A DNA stretch of 64,000 nucleotides, taken from NCBI RefSeq assembly GCF_000373585.1, contig NZ_KB891855.1, forward strand, positions 93,840 through 157,839, written 5' to 3'. Both the position numbers and the translations under genes were made by a program. The stretch is from Streptomyces sp. MspMP-M5 (GTDB taxonomy: Bacteria; Actinomycetota; Actinomycetes; Streptomycetales; Streptomycetaceae). Shown here piece by piece: positions 34,184 through 42,358 of this stretch; positions within the stretch are counted from its first letter, which is position 1, and every line of letters begins with the position of its first letter. Under the pieces are notes generated by a model. It worked only from the letters and a program-made list of their open reading frames with translations. It searched no databases and was not told the origin of the DNA.

Positions 34184-35152
34184 TCAGGCGTGGCAGGCCG
34201 GCGCCACCCCGCCGTTCATCTCGGCCATCGCCTGGAACCCCGCCACCACGTCCAGCGGCGCCCCCGGGGCCGCACCGTCCAGCTCCGCGTACGCCCGCAG
34301 CAGGTTGGCCACCAGCCGCTCGCGCTCCGCCAGCCCCGCGAACGCGCCCAGATCCGCCTCCCGGGCCACCTCCAGCGGCGTCCGCCCGGCCGCCCGCCCC
34401 TCCCGCGCCAGCTCCCCGACGAACCGCAGATACCCCTCGACCTCGTCGTAGACCTCCGGCCCGGCCACCGGACCGTGCCCGGGTACCACCGTCTCCGCGC
34501 CCAGCGACCGCAGCAGCTCGATCGCCCGCAGCGACCCGCTCAACGAGCCCATCAGGACGAACGGCGTGCCGCCGTGGAAGACGAGGTCGCCGGTGAAGAC
34601 CACCCGCTGCCGCGGCAGCCAGACGACGGTGTCGCCGAGCGTGTGCGCCGGCCCCGGATGGATCAGCTGCACCTCGGACTCCCCGACGTGCACGGTCATC
34701 CGGTCCTCGAACGTGACCTCCGGCGGGGTGAGCCGGATGTCGCCGTACGTCACCTCGGGCCACACCGCGTGCAGTTGGTACCCGGCGGCCAGCACCTCCC
34801 GCCGGCAGGCCGCATGCCCGATGATCGTCGCCTCCGGCGCGAACACGCCGTTGCCGTAGGTGTGGTCGCCGTGGTGGTGGGTGTTGACGACCGTACGGGG
34901 CACGGGGGCGCCGGTCTCCGCGATCCGACGGCGCAGCAGCCGCGCCCGCCGCTCGGTGGCGGCGGTGTCCACGACCAGGGTGGCGGTGCCGTCGGTGACG
35001 AAGCCCGCGTTGTTCAGGCACCAGCCGCCGTCCGGCTGGATGAACGCGTGGACGCCCGGGGCGAGTTCGGTGAGGTAGGGCTCGGGCACGGCGTCGGCGC
35101 CCGCGCCGGCGTCCGTGGTGGCCTCCGTGGTGGTCCGCTGATGGTCCGTCAT
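34184..35152 (-). CDS. metallo-beta-lactamase-fold hydrolase
   Basis: 322-aa MBL-fold enzyme. The dinuclear metal site is visible as HxHxDH (His92, His94, Asp96, His97 in THHHGDHTYGN), then GPAHTLGD, the bridging Asp in VFTGDLVF and PGHG. Families of this layout hydrolyse thioesters, lactones or similar; I cannot choose. ATG 35152 follows GGAGCGGAC. It lies upstream of the phosphotransferase gene on the same strand, but the operator at 34078 is between them, so the catabolic operon probably has its own promoter. Confidence 0.85.
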   Translation of the reverse strand: MTDHQRTTTEATTDAGAGADAVPEPYLTELAPGVHAFIQPDGGWCLNNAGFVTDGTATLVVDTAATERRARLLRRRIAETGAPVPRTVVNTHHHGDHTYGNGVFAPEATIIGHAACRREVLAAGYQLHAVWPEVTYGDIRLTPPEVTFEDRMTVHVGESEVQLIHPGPAHTLGDTVVWLPRQRVVFTGDLVFHGGTPFVLMGSLSGSLRAIELLRSLGAETVVPGHGPVAGPEVYDEVEGYLRFVGELAREGRAAGRTPLEVAREADLGAFAGLAERERLVANLLRAYAELDGAAPGAPLDVVAGFQAMAEMNGGVAPACHA

Positions 35153-35285
35153 GTCCGCTCCGTGCTGGTCGATGCTGGTCGATCGGTCGGTCCGCGCGGA
35201 CACCGGAGCCGGCGGCCGGACCGGCGCCGCACGGACCCGGCAACGGTACCTCCCGGCCGCCCGCCCACCACTCCGGCCGCCCCGA

Positions 35286-35837
35286 TCAGACCTCCCCGGC
35301 CGCCCGCCGGGCCGTCAGCTCCCGGTACGCGGCCAGCCCGTCGGGCGTCCACGGCCACTCCTCCAGCCGCCGGGCGAGTTCCTCCTCGGGCAGGAACGCG
35401 TGCCAGTCGATCTCCGCCTCCTGGGGCGCCACCGGAAGGGTGCAGCGCACCTCGTAGACCGCCGACCACCAGGTGTGCTCGGGCGTTTCGTACAGGAACC
35501 GGAACAGCGGCTCCGGCCGGGCCAGCCCGGACACCCCCAGCTCCTCCTCGGCCTCCCGCAGCGCCGCCTCGTCGTAGCTCTCACCCGCGCCCACCACCCC
35601 GCCCACGAACATGTCGTAATGCGCGGGGAACACCAGCTTCCGGGGGGTGCGCCGGTGCACGAAGATCCGGTCCTCGGCGTCCCGGACCAGGACGAACGCG
35701 CACCGGGTGCGCAGCCGGCGGGCGTAGGTCACCGCCCGCGGGGCCTGCCCCACCACCCGGTCGTGCTCGTCGACGACGTCGAGGATCTCGTCCGCGTTGA
35801 GCGGCTCCTGCTCGCTGACCGGTCGCTGATCGCTCAT
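35286..35837 (-). CDS. NUDIX hydrolase
   Basis: 183-aa NUDIX protein with the full box GGVVGAGESYDEAALREAEEELGVSG (residues about 82-107). The N-terminal EILDVVDEHDRVVGQAPRAV and the mid WWSAVYEV place it with the Idi-like/YfcD subgroup, which cleaves nucleoside-diphosphate-X substrates of uncertain identity. It lies 35 bp after the DMT transporter on the same strand, so it may share its promoter. No strong ribosome site is seen for ATG 35837. Confidence 0.88.
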   Translation of the reverse strand: MSDQRPVSEQEPLNADEILDVVDEHDRVVGQAPRAVTYARRLRTRCAFVLVRDAEDRIFVHRRTPRKLVFPAHYDMFVGGVVGAGESYDEAALREAEEELGVSGLARPEPLFRFLYETPEHTWWSAVYEVRCTLPVAPQEAEIDWHAFLPEEELARRLEEWPWTPDGLAAYRELTARRAAGEV

Positions 35838-35872
35838 GGGGCCATCGAACCACCCCGCGGCGGCCCCCCGCC

Positions 35873-36769
35873 TCAGCGCGGCTGGAGTTCCCGTACGTCG
35901 TCGGCCGCGCCGCTCCCGGGCGGCATCGCCGGATGGCTGCCGATCAGCACGATCCCCGTCACCACCGCGACGATCCCGGCCGCCTGGAACGCCAGCGCCC
36001 CGGGCGTCACACGCAGCTGGTCGCCCAGGAAGCCGACCCCGCAGGCGATCCCCGCCAGCGGCTGCGCGGCGGTCAGCGCGGGCAGCGACATCCGCAGCGG
36101 CGCCGACTCGAAGGCGCTCTGCACCATCACCAGCGCCAGCACCCCGAGCACCACGATCGCGTACGGCTGCCAACTGGTCAGCAGCGCCCGCCAGCCGCCC
36201 GCCGTGAACCGCAGCCCGCTGATCCGCGTCAGCGCGTCCTGGAGCCCGTACAGCAGCCCTGCCGCCACCCCCAGCAGAGCCGCCTCCAGACTGACGTGCA
36301 CCCGTTCCCGTTTGGCGACCGCCGCCAGCACCAGGGCGACGCCCAGCACCCCGCCCATGATCAGCCACTGGGCCAGCTGCCCGACCTCGCTGTTGTGCCC
36401 GCCGTGCGGCTGCCCGGCCACGATGAAGACCGTCACCCCGCCGGCCAGCAGCCACAGCCCGGCCCACCCGCTGCGGCCCAGCCGCTGCCGGGAGATCCGG
36501 CGCGCGAGTGCCATCGCGAACAGCAGGTTCGTCGCCATCAGCGGTTCGACCAGGGTGATGTCGCCCATCCCCAGCGCCACCGCGCCCAGCGCCATCCCCG
36601 CCACCATCAGCGCGATCCCGGCCACCCAGCGCGGCATCCGCACCAGGTCGAGCAGCAGCCGGAAGGAGAGATAGTCCTGCGGCGGGGCGTACTGCGCCGC
36701 GATCTGCTGGAGGACGAACCCGGTGCCCAGACAGCATGCCGCGGCAAGGGCGAGCAGGATCACCGTCAC
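35873..36769 (-). CDS. DMT-superfamily (EamA/NIPA-like) transporter
   Basis: 298-aa membrane protein with about nine to ten hydrophobic segments (ILLALAAACCLGTGFVLQQ, WVAGIALMVAGMALGAVALGMGDITLVEPLM, AGLWLLAGGVTVFIVAG and others). This arrangement is typical of drug/metabolite exporters; the first helix with FVLQQ resembles NIPA-type proteins. GTG 36769 has GAGG 8 nt upstream. It is divergent from the winged-helix regulator at 36953, whose 44-bp operator lies in the shared 183-bp gap and may affect it too. Substrate unknown. Confidence 0.78.
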   Translation of the reverse strand: MTVILLALAAACCLGTGFVLQQIAAQYAPPQDYLSFRLLLDLVRMPRWVAGIALMVAGMALGAVALGMGDITLVEPLMATNLLFAMALARRISRQRLGRSGWAGLWLLAGGVTVFIVAGQPHGGHNSEVGQLAQWLIMGGVLGVALVLAAVAKRERVHVSLEAALLGVAAGLLYGLQDALTRISGLRFTAGGWRALLTSWQPYAIVVLGVLALVMVQSAFESAPLRMSLPALTAAQPLAGIACGVGFLGDQLRVTPGALAFQAAGIVAVVTGIVLIGSHPAMPPGSGAADDVRELQPR

Positions 36770-36890
36770 GTCGCACACCTCGTATCGCGCGGGGCGGGGG
36801 GTGCGCCCGAGGATAGTCAGCCACCATGGCCGAAACGCGCCCCTCGACGGCGCCATTCTCGCGCGTACCCGTCTGTACCACCGTCCACGG

Positions 36891-36934
36891 GCAGAGGATT
36901 CTCTGCAGAGAACTCTGTGCAGAGAGTCCTCTGC
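36891..36934. promoter_or_regulatory. 44-bp dyad operator
   Basis: Two 22-bp arms centred at 36912.5 with only three mismatched positions; the left part contains the perfect palindrome TTCTCTGCAGAGAA (36899-36912). It ends 6 bp before a TAGGCT -10 box, covering the likely -35 region. Low GC for this genome. Confidence 0.75.
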
Positions 36935-36939
36935 ATCTC

Positions 36940-36945
36940 TAGGCT
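36940..36945 (+). promoter_or_regulatory. -10 box of leaderless promoter
   Basis: TAGGCT lies 7 nt before the ATG at 36953. No ribosome site precedes the ATG, which implies that transcription starts at the start codon. Confidence 0.5.
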
Positions 36946-36952
36946 GACGTTC

Positions 36953-37720
36953 ATGAGCCATGACGACGTGCCCGCCGGCAACCGGCAACCGGCCGGCGGG
37001 GACGCTTCCGCGTCCCCGGCATCCCCCGCGCCCCGCCCCACCCGCCGGATGGACGCCCGCAGCCTGCGCGGAATCGCCCACCCGCTGCGGATGCGCATCC
37101 TGGAGCTGCTGACCCTCGACGGCCCGGACACCGCCACCGGCCTCGCCCGCCGGCTCGGCGAGAACACCGGCACGGTGAGCTGGCACCTGCGCCACCTCGC
37201 CGACCACGACTTCATCGAGGAGGAGACCGGCCGCGGCACCCGGCGCGAGCGCTGGTGGCGGGCGGTGGCGGTCTCCCGCCGGCTCGACACCACCGACTTC
37301 CGCGACGATCCGGACGCCCGCGGCCCCCTCTCGGTCTACGTCCACGAGATCGTCCAGCAGCACTTCAACCGGGTCGTCGACTACCTCGCCGAGGACTGGG
37401 GCGCGGAGTGGCGGGACGCCGGCGCGGTCGCCCAGTGGCACGACCTGGCGCTGACGCCGAATCAACTCGCGGCGTTGAACCAGGAGTTGTCGCAGGTCGT
37501 GGAACGGTATCGGAGCGCCGGCGTCACGGGGGACGACGCGGCCGCCGCGCAGCCCGTCATCGTCCAGCTCCAGTCCTTCCCCCGCAGGCCGCGGGCGGAC
37601 GGCCCACCGCGGCCGGACGTCACGCACCGGGACCCGGCAGACCGGACCGACCGGACCGGCCATGGTGGCCGCACCGATCGCACCGATCGCACCGATCGCA
37701 CCGACCGGACGACCCGGTGA
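36953..37720 (+). CDS. ArsR-like winged-helix regulator with repeat tail
   Basis: 255-aa regulator with an ArsR/HTH_20-type winged helix at residues about 36-100 (LRGIAHPLRMRILELLTLDGP, GLARRLGENTGTVSWHLRHLADHDFIEEE). A helical domain follows, then a low-complexity C-terminus built of DRTDRT/RTD repeats. The transcript appears leaderless, directly behind a 44-bp dyad that it probably binds. The stop codon overlaps the MFS gene start (GTGA). Regulator-exporter pairs of this type usually have the exporter de-repressed by its own substrate. Confidence 0.88.
   Translation: MSHDDVPAGNRQPAGGDASASPASPAPRPTRRMDARSLRGIAHPLRMRILELLTLDGPDTATGLARRLGENTGTVSWHLRHLADHDFIEEETGRGTRRERWWRAVAVSRRLDTTDFRDDPDARGPLSVYVHEIVQQHFNRVVDYLAEDWGAEWRDAGAVAQWHDLALTPNQLAALNQELSQVVERYRSAGVTGDDAAAAQPVIVQLQSFPRRPRADGPPRPDVTHRDPADRTDRTGHGGRTDRTDRTDRTDRTTR
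37671..37706 (+). repeat. 9-bp tandem repeat inside coding sequence
   Basis: Four copies of GCACCGATC (the last is GCACCGACC) encode the RTD repeats at the C-terminus of the regulator. The unit is a multiple of three, so copy-number change keeps the frame. Confidence 0.85.
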
Positions 37721-39141
37721 GCGGCCTGCTCCTCCGCCACCGCGACTTCCGGCTGCTGTGGTGCGGGGAGGTCGCGGGCAAGTTCGGCGCCGCGGTCACC
37801 GGGGTGGCGATGCCGCTGACCGCCGTCGAGGCCCTGCGTGCCGACACCTTCGCGGTCGGCCTGCTGAGCGCCTGCGGCTGGCTGCCGTGGCTGCTGATCG
37901 GGCTGCCGGTCGGGGCCTGGGTGGACCGGGCCCGCCGTCGCCCCCTGATGCTGGGCGCCGCCGTGCTCTCCATGGTGGTGTTCGCCGCGGTCCCCGTCGT
38001 CACCTGGTGCGGCGGGCTGAGCCTCGGCCTGCTGATCGGCGCGGCCCTGCTGAGCGGCGCCGCCGCGGTGGTCTTCCAGACCGCCTACAGCGCCTACCTC
38101 CCCGGCCTCCTCGCCCCCGCCGACCGGCCCGAGGGCAACGCCAAGCTGCACGGCAGCGCCTCGGCGGCGCAGCTCGCCGGGCAGGGCGCCGGCGGCTTCC
38201 TGGTCCAACTCGCAGGCTCCGCCAACGGGTTGTTCGCCAACGCGGCCACCTTCCTGGTCTCCCTGCTCTGCCTGCTCGGCATCCGGCACCGCGAGGCGCC
38301 CCCGGCCGGCCCGGGGGAGCGCGCCACGCGGTCCCTGCGGGCCGAGGTCGCCCAGGGCCTGCGACTGGTCGCCGGCGATGCCTGGCTCCGCACGCTGACC
38401 CTCTTCGGCGCCGCCTCCAACCTCGCCCTGATGGGATACCAGTCGATCCTGCCGGCCTTCCTGGTACGCGAGGCAGGGCTGGCGCCGGGCACCGTAGGCA
38501 CCGTGCTGGCGGTGGCGAGCACCGGCGGGATCGCGGGCGCCTTCGCGGTCCGCCGGGCCGCCGCGCGGATCGGCACCGCCCGCGCCACCCTGCTCTTCGA
38601 ACTCGGCCTGCCCGCCGCGGCGTTGCTCATCCCGCTCACCACCTCGGGGCCCGGCGCCGCCCTGTACGTCGTCGGCGGCTTCGGCGTCTCCGCGGGCGTG
38701 GTCGGCGGGAACATCCTCAAGGCCGGCTTCCAGCAGGCGTACTGTCCACCGGCGCTGCTCGGCCGGGTGACCGCCGGCTCCGCCTTCCTCAACTACGGCA
38801 CGCTGCCGCTGGGCGCCCTGCTCGGCGGCGCGCTCGGCGCCGCCTTCGGTGTCCGTACGGCCCTGTGGATCACCACCGCCGGCGTCCCGCTCGCCGCCCT
38901 GATCCTCCTGGTCTCACCGATCCGCACGGCCCGCGACCTCCCGTCCCACCCCCCGGAGGACAACGCCTGCATGAACTCCCAGACGCACGCCGACGGGAAA
39001 GCCGAGACGCATCCTGACGGGAACGCCGAGACGCATTCTGACGGGAACGCCGCGAAGATCCCGGACGCGCCCGGCGACGACCTTCGACCTGCTCACCCGA
39101 CCCTGAGCCGCACCGATCAAGAGCCCCCGACGCTCTCGTAG
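37717..39141 (+). CDS. MFS exporter coupled to the winged-helix regulator
   Basis: 474-aa, 12-TM transporter of the macrolide-efflux (MefA-like, MFS_3/enterobactin exporter) type. Motifs: LLLRHRDFRLLWCGEVAGKFG in TM1, GAWVDRARRRPLML (motif A), PADRPEGNAKLHGSASAAQLAGQGAGGFLVQ and LGRVTAGSAFLNYGTLPLGALLGG. GTG 37717 overlaps the regulator stop by 4 bp. The hydrophilic tail holds three tandem 8-residue repeats (AETHPDGN-like). The 3' end overlaps the convergent OmpR-type gene by 25 bp. Efflux of a small hydrophobic compound is the natural inference. Confidence 0.9.
   Translation: MSGLLLRHRDFRLLWCGEVAGKFGAAVTGVAMPLTAVEALRADTFAVGLLSACGWLPWLLIGLPVGAWVDRARRRPLMLGAAVLSMVVFAAVPVVTWCGGLSLGLLIGAALLSGAAAVVFQTAYSAYLPGLLAPADRPEGNAKLHGSASAAQLAGQGAGGFLVQLAGSANGLFANAATFLVSLLCLLGIRHREAPPAGPGERATRSLRAEVAQGLRLVAGDAWLRTLTLFGAASNLALMGYQSILPAFLVREAGLAPGTVGTVLAVASTGGIAGAFAVRRAAARIGTARATLLFELGLPAAALLIPLTTSGPGAALYVVGGFGVSAGVVGGNILKAGFQQAYCPPALLGRVTAGSAFLNYGTLPLGALLGGALGAAFGVRTALWITTAGVPLAALILLVSPIRTARDLPSHPPEDNACMNSQTHADGKAETHPDGNAETHSDGNAAKIPDAPGDDLRPAHPTLSRTDQEPPTLS
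38983..39054 (+). repeat. 24-bp tandem repeat in MFS tail
   Basis: Three copies of a 24-bp unit beginning ACGCA and containing GACGGGAA, encoding THxDGxAE-type octapeptides. The copies differ at a few positions. Confidence 0.85.
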
Positions 39142-39950
39142 CCCCCGTCGCCCCCGGCGCCGACTCCCTCGGTCGGCCCGCCCACCGGCCCCCACGCCGT
39201 CTCCATCCCGGCCCCCACCCCCACCGGCTCCACCTCTCCGCCCCCAGGATCGAAGCGGTAACCGGATCCCCACACCTCCGTCAGCAGCCGAGGCGCGGCG
39301 GGATCGGCCTCCAGCTCCGCCCGCAGCCGTGCCATGCGCGCCGCCACCGCCGACAGGTCGCCGAAGTCCCGCCCCCAGACCCGCTTGAGCAGCTGCTCCC
39401 GGGAGAACACCCGCCCGGGGTGCCGTACCAGGAACGCCAGCAGCGCGAACTCGTCCCTGGACAGCGCGAGTTCGCGCCCGGCGTGGAGTGCCCGCCCGGT
39501 CCCGATGTCGACGACGACCTCCCCGACCCGCAGGACGTCGGCGGACCGGCCGGCCACTGTCGCGCCACCGCCCCTGCCCGCGCCCCCGGCCCCGGCCCCG
39601 CGCAACGCCTCCGTCACCCGCCCCACCAGCTCCCGCGTCCCTACGGGTCCCTCCGCGGCCAACGGCACCACGGGGACCGGCGGCCCGCCCCTGCCCCGCC
39701 GCAGCCGGCGGCGCAGCTCCAGGCCGTCGATGCCCGGCAGCGCCGGATCGAGGACGACGGCGTGCGGAGCGAAGTCCGCGGCGAGTTCGAGGGCGGTGAA
39801 GCCGTCGGTGGCGTAGGCGGTGGTGTGGCCGGCGCGGGCGAGTTCGGCGGTGACGGCCGTGGCGACGGCCGGGTCGTCCGCGACGACGAGGACACGGTGC
39901 GGCGGCCCGGGTGCCGGCCCCGGGGGAGCGGGCGGCACTGCCCGGCGCAC
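39117..39950 (-). CDS. orphan OmpR-type response regulator with degenerate receiver
   Basis: 277-aa protein. The N-terminal receiver (residues about 18-115) keeps the acidic pair Asp25-Asp26 and the phospho-acceptor Asp68 (VVLDPALPG). Where the conserved Thr and Lys should be it reads VPLAAEGPVG, so both switch residues are missing. A Gly-rich linker leads to an OmpR winged helix (ALSRDEFALLAFLVRHPGRVFSREQLLKRVWG, VWGSGYRF). No histidine kinase is adjacent. Phosphorylation-independent control is likely. A Gly/Val-rich C-terminal tail follows. GTG start. Confidence 0.85.
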   Translation of the reverse strand: MRRAVPPAPPGPAPGPPHRVLVVADDPAVATAVTAELARAGHTTAYATDGFTALELAADFAPHAVVLDPALPGIDGLELRRRLRRGRGGPPVPVVPLAAEGPVGTRELVGRVTEALRGAGAGGAGRGGGATVAGRSADVLRVGEVVVDIGTGRALHAGRELALSRDEFALLAFLVRHPGRVFSREQLLKRVWGRDFGDLSAVAARMARLRAELEADPAAPRLLTEVWGSGYRFDPGGGEVEPVGVGAGMETAWGPVGGPTEGVGAGGDGGYESVGGS

Positions 39951-40084
39951 CGCTCAGCCCGCCGTTCCCGCGAGGCGCGTCCCGGGGCGCGCCCTCAGGA
40001 GAAACCTCATACCTCCAGCCAACACCCGCACGCGCACCTTCGCGCGCCGAGACCCCGGCCGCACCGTCTCCGAGGCCCCAACGA

Positions 40085-40119
40085 TGACGTGGCCAACGGT
40101 GACGTTGCCAACGGTGACG
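40085..40119. repeat. 15-bp iterons upstream of the OmpR-type gene
   Basis: TGACG occurs three times at exact 15-bp spacing (40085, 40100, 40115), with GCCAACGG between each pair. It lies 135-170 bp upstream of the OmpR-type gene and 75 bp beyond the ferredoxin stop. OmpR proteins bind direct repeats, but a link is only suggested by position. Confidence 0.5.
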
Positions 40120-40193
40120 AGCGCTCCCCGCTGCAAGCACGCGCCCGACGCCGCCGAACCCCCGCCCCGGCTCCCGCCCCCAGCTCCAGCCCG

Positions 40194-40601
40194 TTACTTC
40201 TCCAACTGCTCCCGCACCCGCCGCGACACCGTGAACGCGTACAGGTCCAGTACGCCGGGCGGCTCCGCGAGGCCCGGCCCACCGGCGCGTATCCATGCGG
40301 CGATGTCCGCCAGCGCCGCGTCGTCGTTGACCAAGCCCAGCCACACCGGGCGGCCGCCCGCGGCCCGCCCGTTGGCCGAGGGCTGCACCACGACCACGTT
40401 CGCCTGGTCGCAGACGTCCAGGCACTCCGAGGCGCGGACCGGCGCCGCCCCGTCCAGCGCCGCCCGCAGCCGCGGGATCTGCCCGGCGTGGTCGACCCCC
40501 GGGATCTTCGCCCCGTCCCCGCAGCAGCAGCCGCGGCAGACGGTCACCCGGCACTGCTGCGCGGTGGCCCGCCCCGCCCGCCCGACCTGCTTTTCGATCA
40601 T
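40194..40601 (-). CDS. thioredoxin-like [2Fe-2S] ferredoxin-domain protein
   Basis: 135-aa protein with the cysteine pattern of thioredoxin-fold [2Fe-2S] ferredoxins: VCRGCCCGDG near residue 22 and SECLDVCDQANVVVVQP near 60. It ends in a helical region (LYAFTVSRRVREQLEK). Such proteins carry electrons or bind iron-sulfur clusters; partner unknown. ATG 40601 is taken because the longer reading upstream overlaps the divergent P450 and lacks family similarity. The 148-bp divergent gap to the P450 suggests a shared control region and possibly a redox partnership, though P450s usually use other ferredoxins. Confidence 0.8.
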   Translation of the reverse strand: MIEKQVGRAGRATAQQCRVTVCRGCCCGDGAKIPGVDHAGQIPRLRAALDGAAPVRASECLDVCDQANVVVVQPSANGRAAGGRPVWLGLVNDDAALADIAAWIRAGGPGLAEPPGVLDLYAFTVSRRVREQLEK

Positions 40602-40749
40602 CCGGTCATGGTACGGGGCCGCTCCGCACCGACCGCCGGCCCCCGGCCATCCGCCCCACCGTCCACCGCCGCAGCCCCCACCCCGCCCGTAGCGCAGACC
40701 ACGCGAGGGCGCGACATTCCCCGGCCCGTTCCTGGACAGACATCCGGGC

Positions 40750-42180
40750 ATGGCCCTGACCAATCCCTCGCCCCGTACCGGCTCCGGCACCGCACACCCG
40801 TCCCCGACCTCCGCCCGGCGCCCGATCCCCGGCCCCGCCGGCCTCCCCGTGATCGGCTCCCTGCTCGACCTCCACCGCGACTCGCTCGGCGCCTTCTTAC
40901 GCGCCCAGCGTGAACACGGCGACGTGGTCCGCCTGGAGGCCGGCCCGCCCGGCCTGCGCAGTGTCTTCTACGCCGTCTTCGCGCCCGAGGGCGTCCAGCA
41001 GGTCCTCGCCACCCAGGCCGCCAACTTCCGCAAGGACCACCCGTTCTACGAGGAGGTCCGCCAGTCGTTCGGCAACGGCCTGCTCACCAGCCAGGACGCC
41101 GACTACCTCCGGCAACGCCGGCTGGTGCAGCCGCTGTTCACCCGGCGCCGGGTCGACGGTTACGCCGCGGCGGTCGCCACCGAGGCGGACGCGGTCGCCG
41201 CCCGCTGGCGGTCGGCCGCGGACGGCGTGGTCGACCTCGTCCCCGAGCTGAACCGGCTCGCCCTGCGCACCGTCGCCCGCATCCTCTTCGGCGTCGACAC
41301 GGAGGCCGCGGTGACCGCCATCCACCGTTGCGCCCCCGTCATCAACGACTACGTCGTCCGCCGCGCCTACACCCCCGTGAAGATCCCCCGCGACTGGCCC
41401 ACCCCCAGGAACCTCCGCAACCGCCGGGTCACCGCCGAACTCAACGCGCTCTGCGACCGGATCATCGCCGAGCGCCGCACCGCCCCCGGTGACGCCACCA
41501 CCGGGGAGCCGGACCACAACGACCTGCTCTCCCTGCTCGCCGCGGCCGGCAACGACGAGGACGGCACCCTCGACGCCACCGAGGTCCGCGAACAGGTCCT
41601 GATCTTCCTGCTGGCCGGTCACGAGACCACCGCCACCTCGATGGCCTTCACCCTCCACCTGCTGGCCCGGCACCCCGACGAACAGTCCCGGGTCCGCGCC
41701 GAAGTCGCCCACGTGCTCGGCGACCGCACGCCCACCGCCGCCGACCTGGACCGACTGCCGCTGCTCACCAGGGCGTTCAAGGAGTCCATGCGGCTCTACC
41801 CGGCGGCCCCGGTCGTCAGCCGCCGCGCCGTCGAGGCCACCGAGGTCGCCGGCTTCCCCCTCCCGGCCGGCGCCGATGTCGTCGTCGCCCCCTGGGTCAC
41901 CCACCGCCACCCGGACCTGTGGGAGGACCCCGAGCGGTTCGACCCGGACCGCTTCGCCCCCGAGCGCGAGGCCGGGCGGCACCGCTACGCCTGGTTCCCC
42001 TTCGGCGGCGGCCCGCGCGTCTGCATCGGCCAGCACTTCTCGATGCTGGAATCCGTCCTGGCCCTGGCGACCCTGCTCCGTTCCCACGAACTGACCGCCC
42101 TCGACCAGGAGGTGCCGGTCGCCGCCGGCATCACCCTCCAGGCCACCGGTCCGGCCCGGGTACGCCTCCGCGCCCTGTAG
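40750..42180 (+). CDS. cytochrome P450 with a TTA codon
   Basis: 476-aa monooxygenase. I-helix AGHETTATSMAFTLHLLARHP, K-helix ExxR in ESMRLYPAAP, PERF region DPERFDPDRF, and the heme loop FGGGPRVCIG with Cys425 as the thiolate ligand. The length and the RLYPAAPVVSRRA stretch resemble the CYP102/CYP4-like fatty acid or terpene hydroxylases more than the 400-aa class I enzymes common in Streptomyces. Codon 50 (40897-40899) is TTA, so translation should need the bldA tRNA and be limited to late growth. No clear ribosome site precedes the ATG. Substrate unknown. Confidence 0.93.
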   Translation: MALTNPSPRTGSGTAHPSPTSARRPIPGPAGLPVIGSLLDLHRDSLGAFLRAQREHGDVVRLEAGPPGLRSVFYAVFAPEGVQQVLATQAANFRKDHPFYEEVRQSFGNGLLTSQDADYLRQRRLVQPLFTRRRVDGYAAAVATEADAVAARWRSAADGVVDLVPELNRLALRTVARILFGVDTEAAVTAIHRCAPVINDYVVRRAYTPVKIPRDWPTPRNLRNRRVTAELNALCDRIIAERRTAPGDATTGEPDHNDLLSLLAAAGNDEDGTLDATEVREQVLIFLLAGHETTATSMAFTLHLLARHPDEQSRVRAEVAHVLGDRTPTAADLDRLPLLTRAFKESMRLYPAAPVVSRRAVEATEVAGFPLPAGADVVVAPWVTHRHPDLWEDPERFDPDRFAPEREAGRHRYAWFPFGGGPRVCIGQHFSMLESVLALATLLRSHELTALDQEVPVAAGITLQATGPARVRLRAL

Positions 42181-42241
42181 CGGCCCCGGGGGCGGGACCG
42201 GCTCCAGCGGCGGGTCAGCCCACGCGTGAGACCGCGGGCGG

Positions 42242-42275
42242 GAATGCAAACGCAACAGAAATAGCGTTTGCATTC
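42242..42275. promoter_or_regulatory. 12-bp inverted repeat overlapping the ABC-F promoter
   Basis: GAATGCAAACGC / GCGTTTGCATTC, perfect arms with a 10-nt AT-rich spacer. The right arm contains the -35 hexamer of the ABC-F promoter, so a bound protein would block RNA polymerase. Confidence 0.75.
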
Positions 42276-42296
42276 TTGCCCGCCACCCTCTACGGT
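42268..42296 (+). promoter_or_regulatory. vegetative-type promoter of ABC-F gene
   Basis: -35 TTGCAT (42268-42273), 17-bp spacer, -10 TACGGT (42291-42296). Transcription would start near 42303, giving a leader of about 235 nt. Confidence 0.65.
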
Positions 42297-42309
42297 CGTA
42301 GACGTCCAC

Positions 42310-42333
42310 CCCGCCCGGGCCGCGCCCGGCGGG
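42310..42333 (+). other. GC-rich hairpin at the 5' end of the ABC-F leader
   Basis: Ten-base-pair stem with one bulged C and a 3-nt loop, followed by TTT, near the predicted transcript start. It could be a 5' stabilising stem or an early attenuator. Confidence 0.4.
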
Positions 42334-42358
42334 TTTCCCTCCCGACAGGAGAAGGCCG

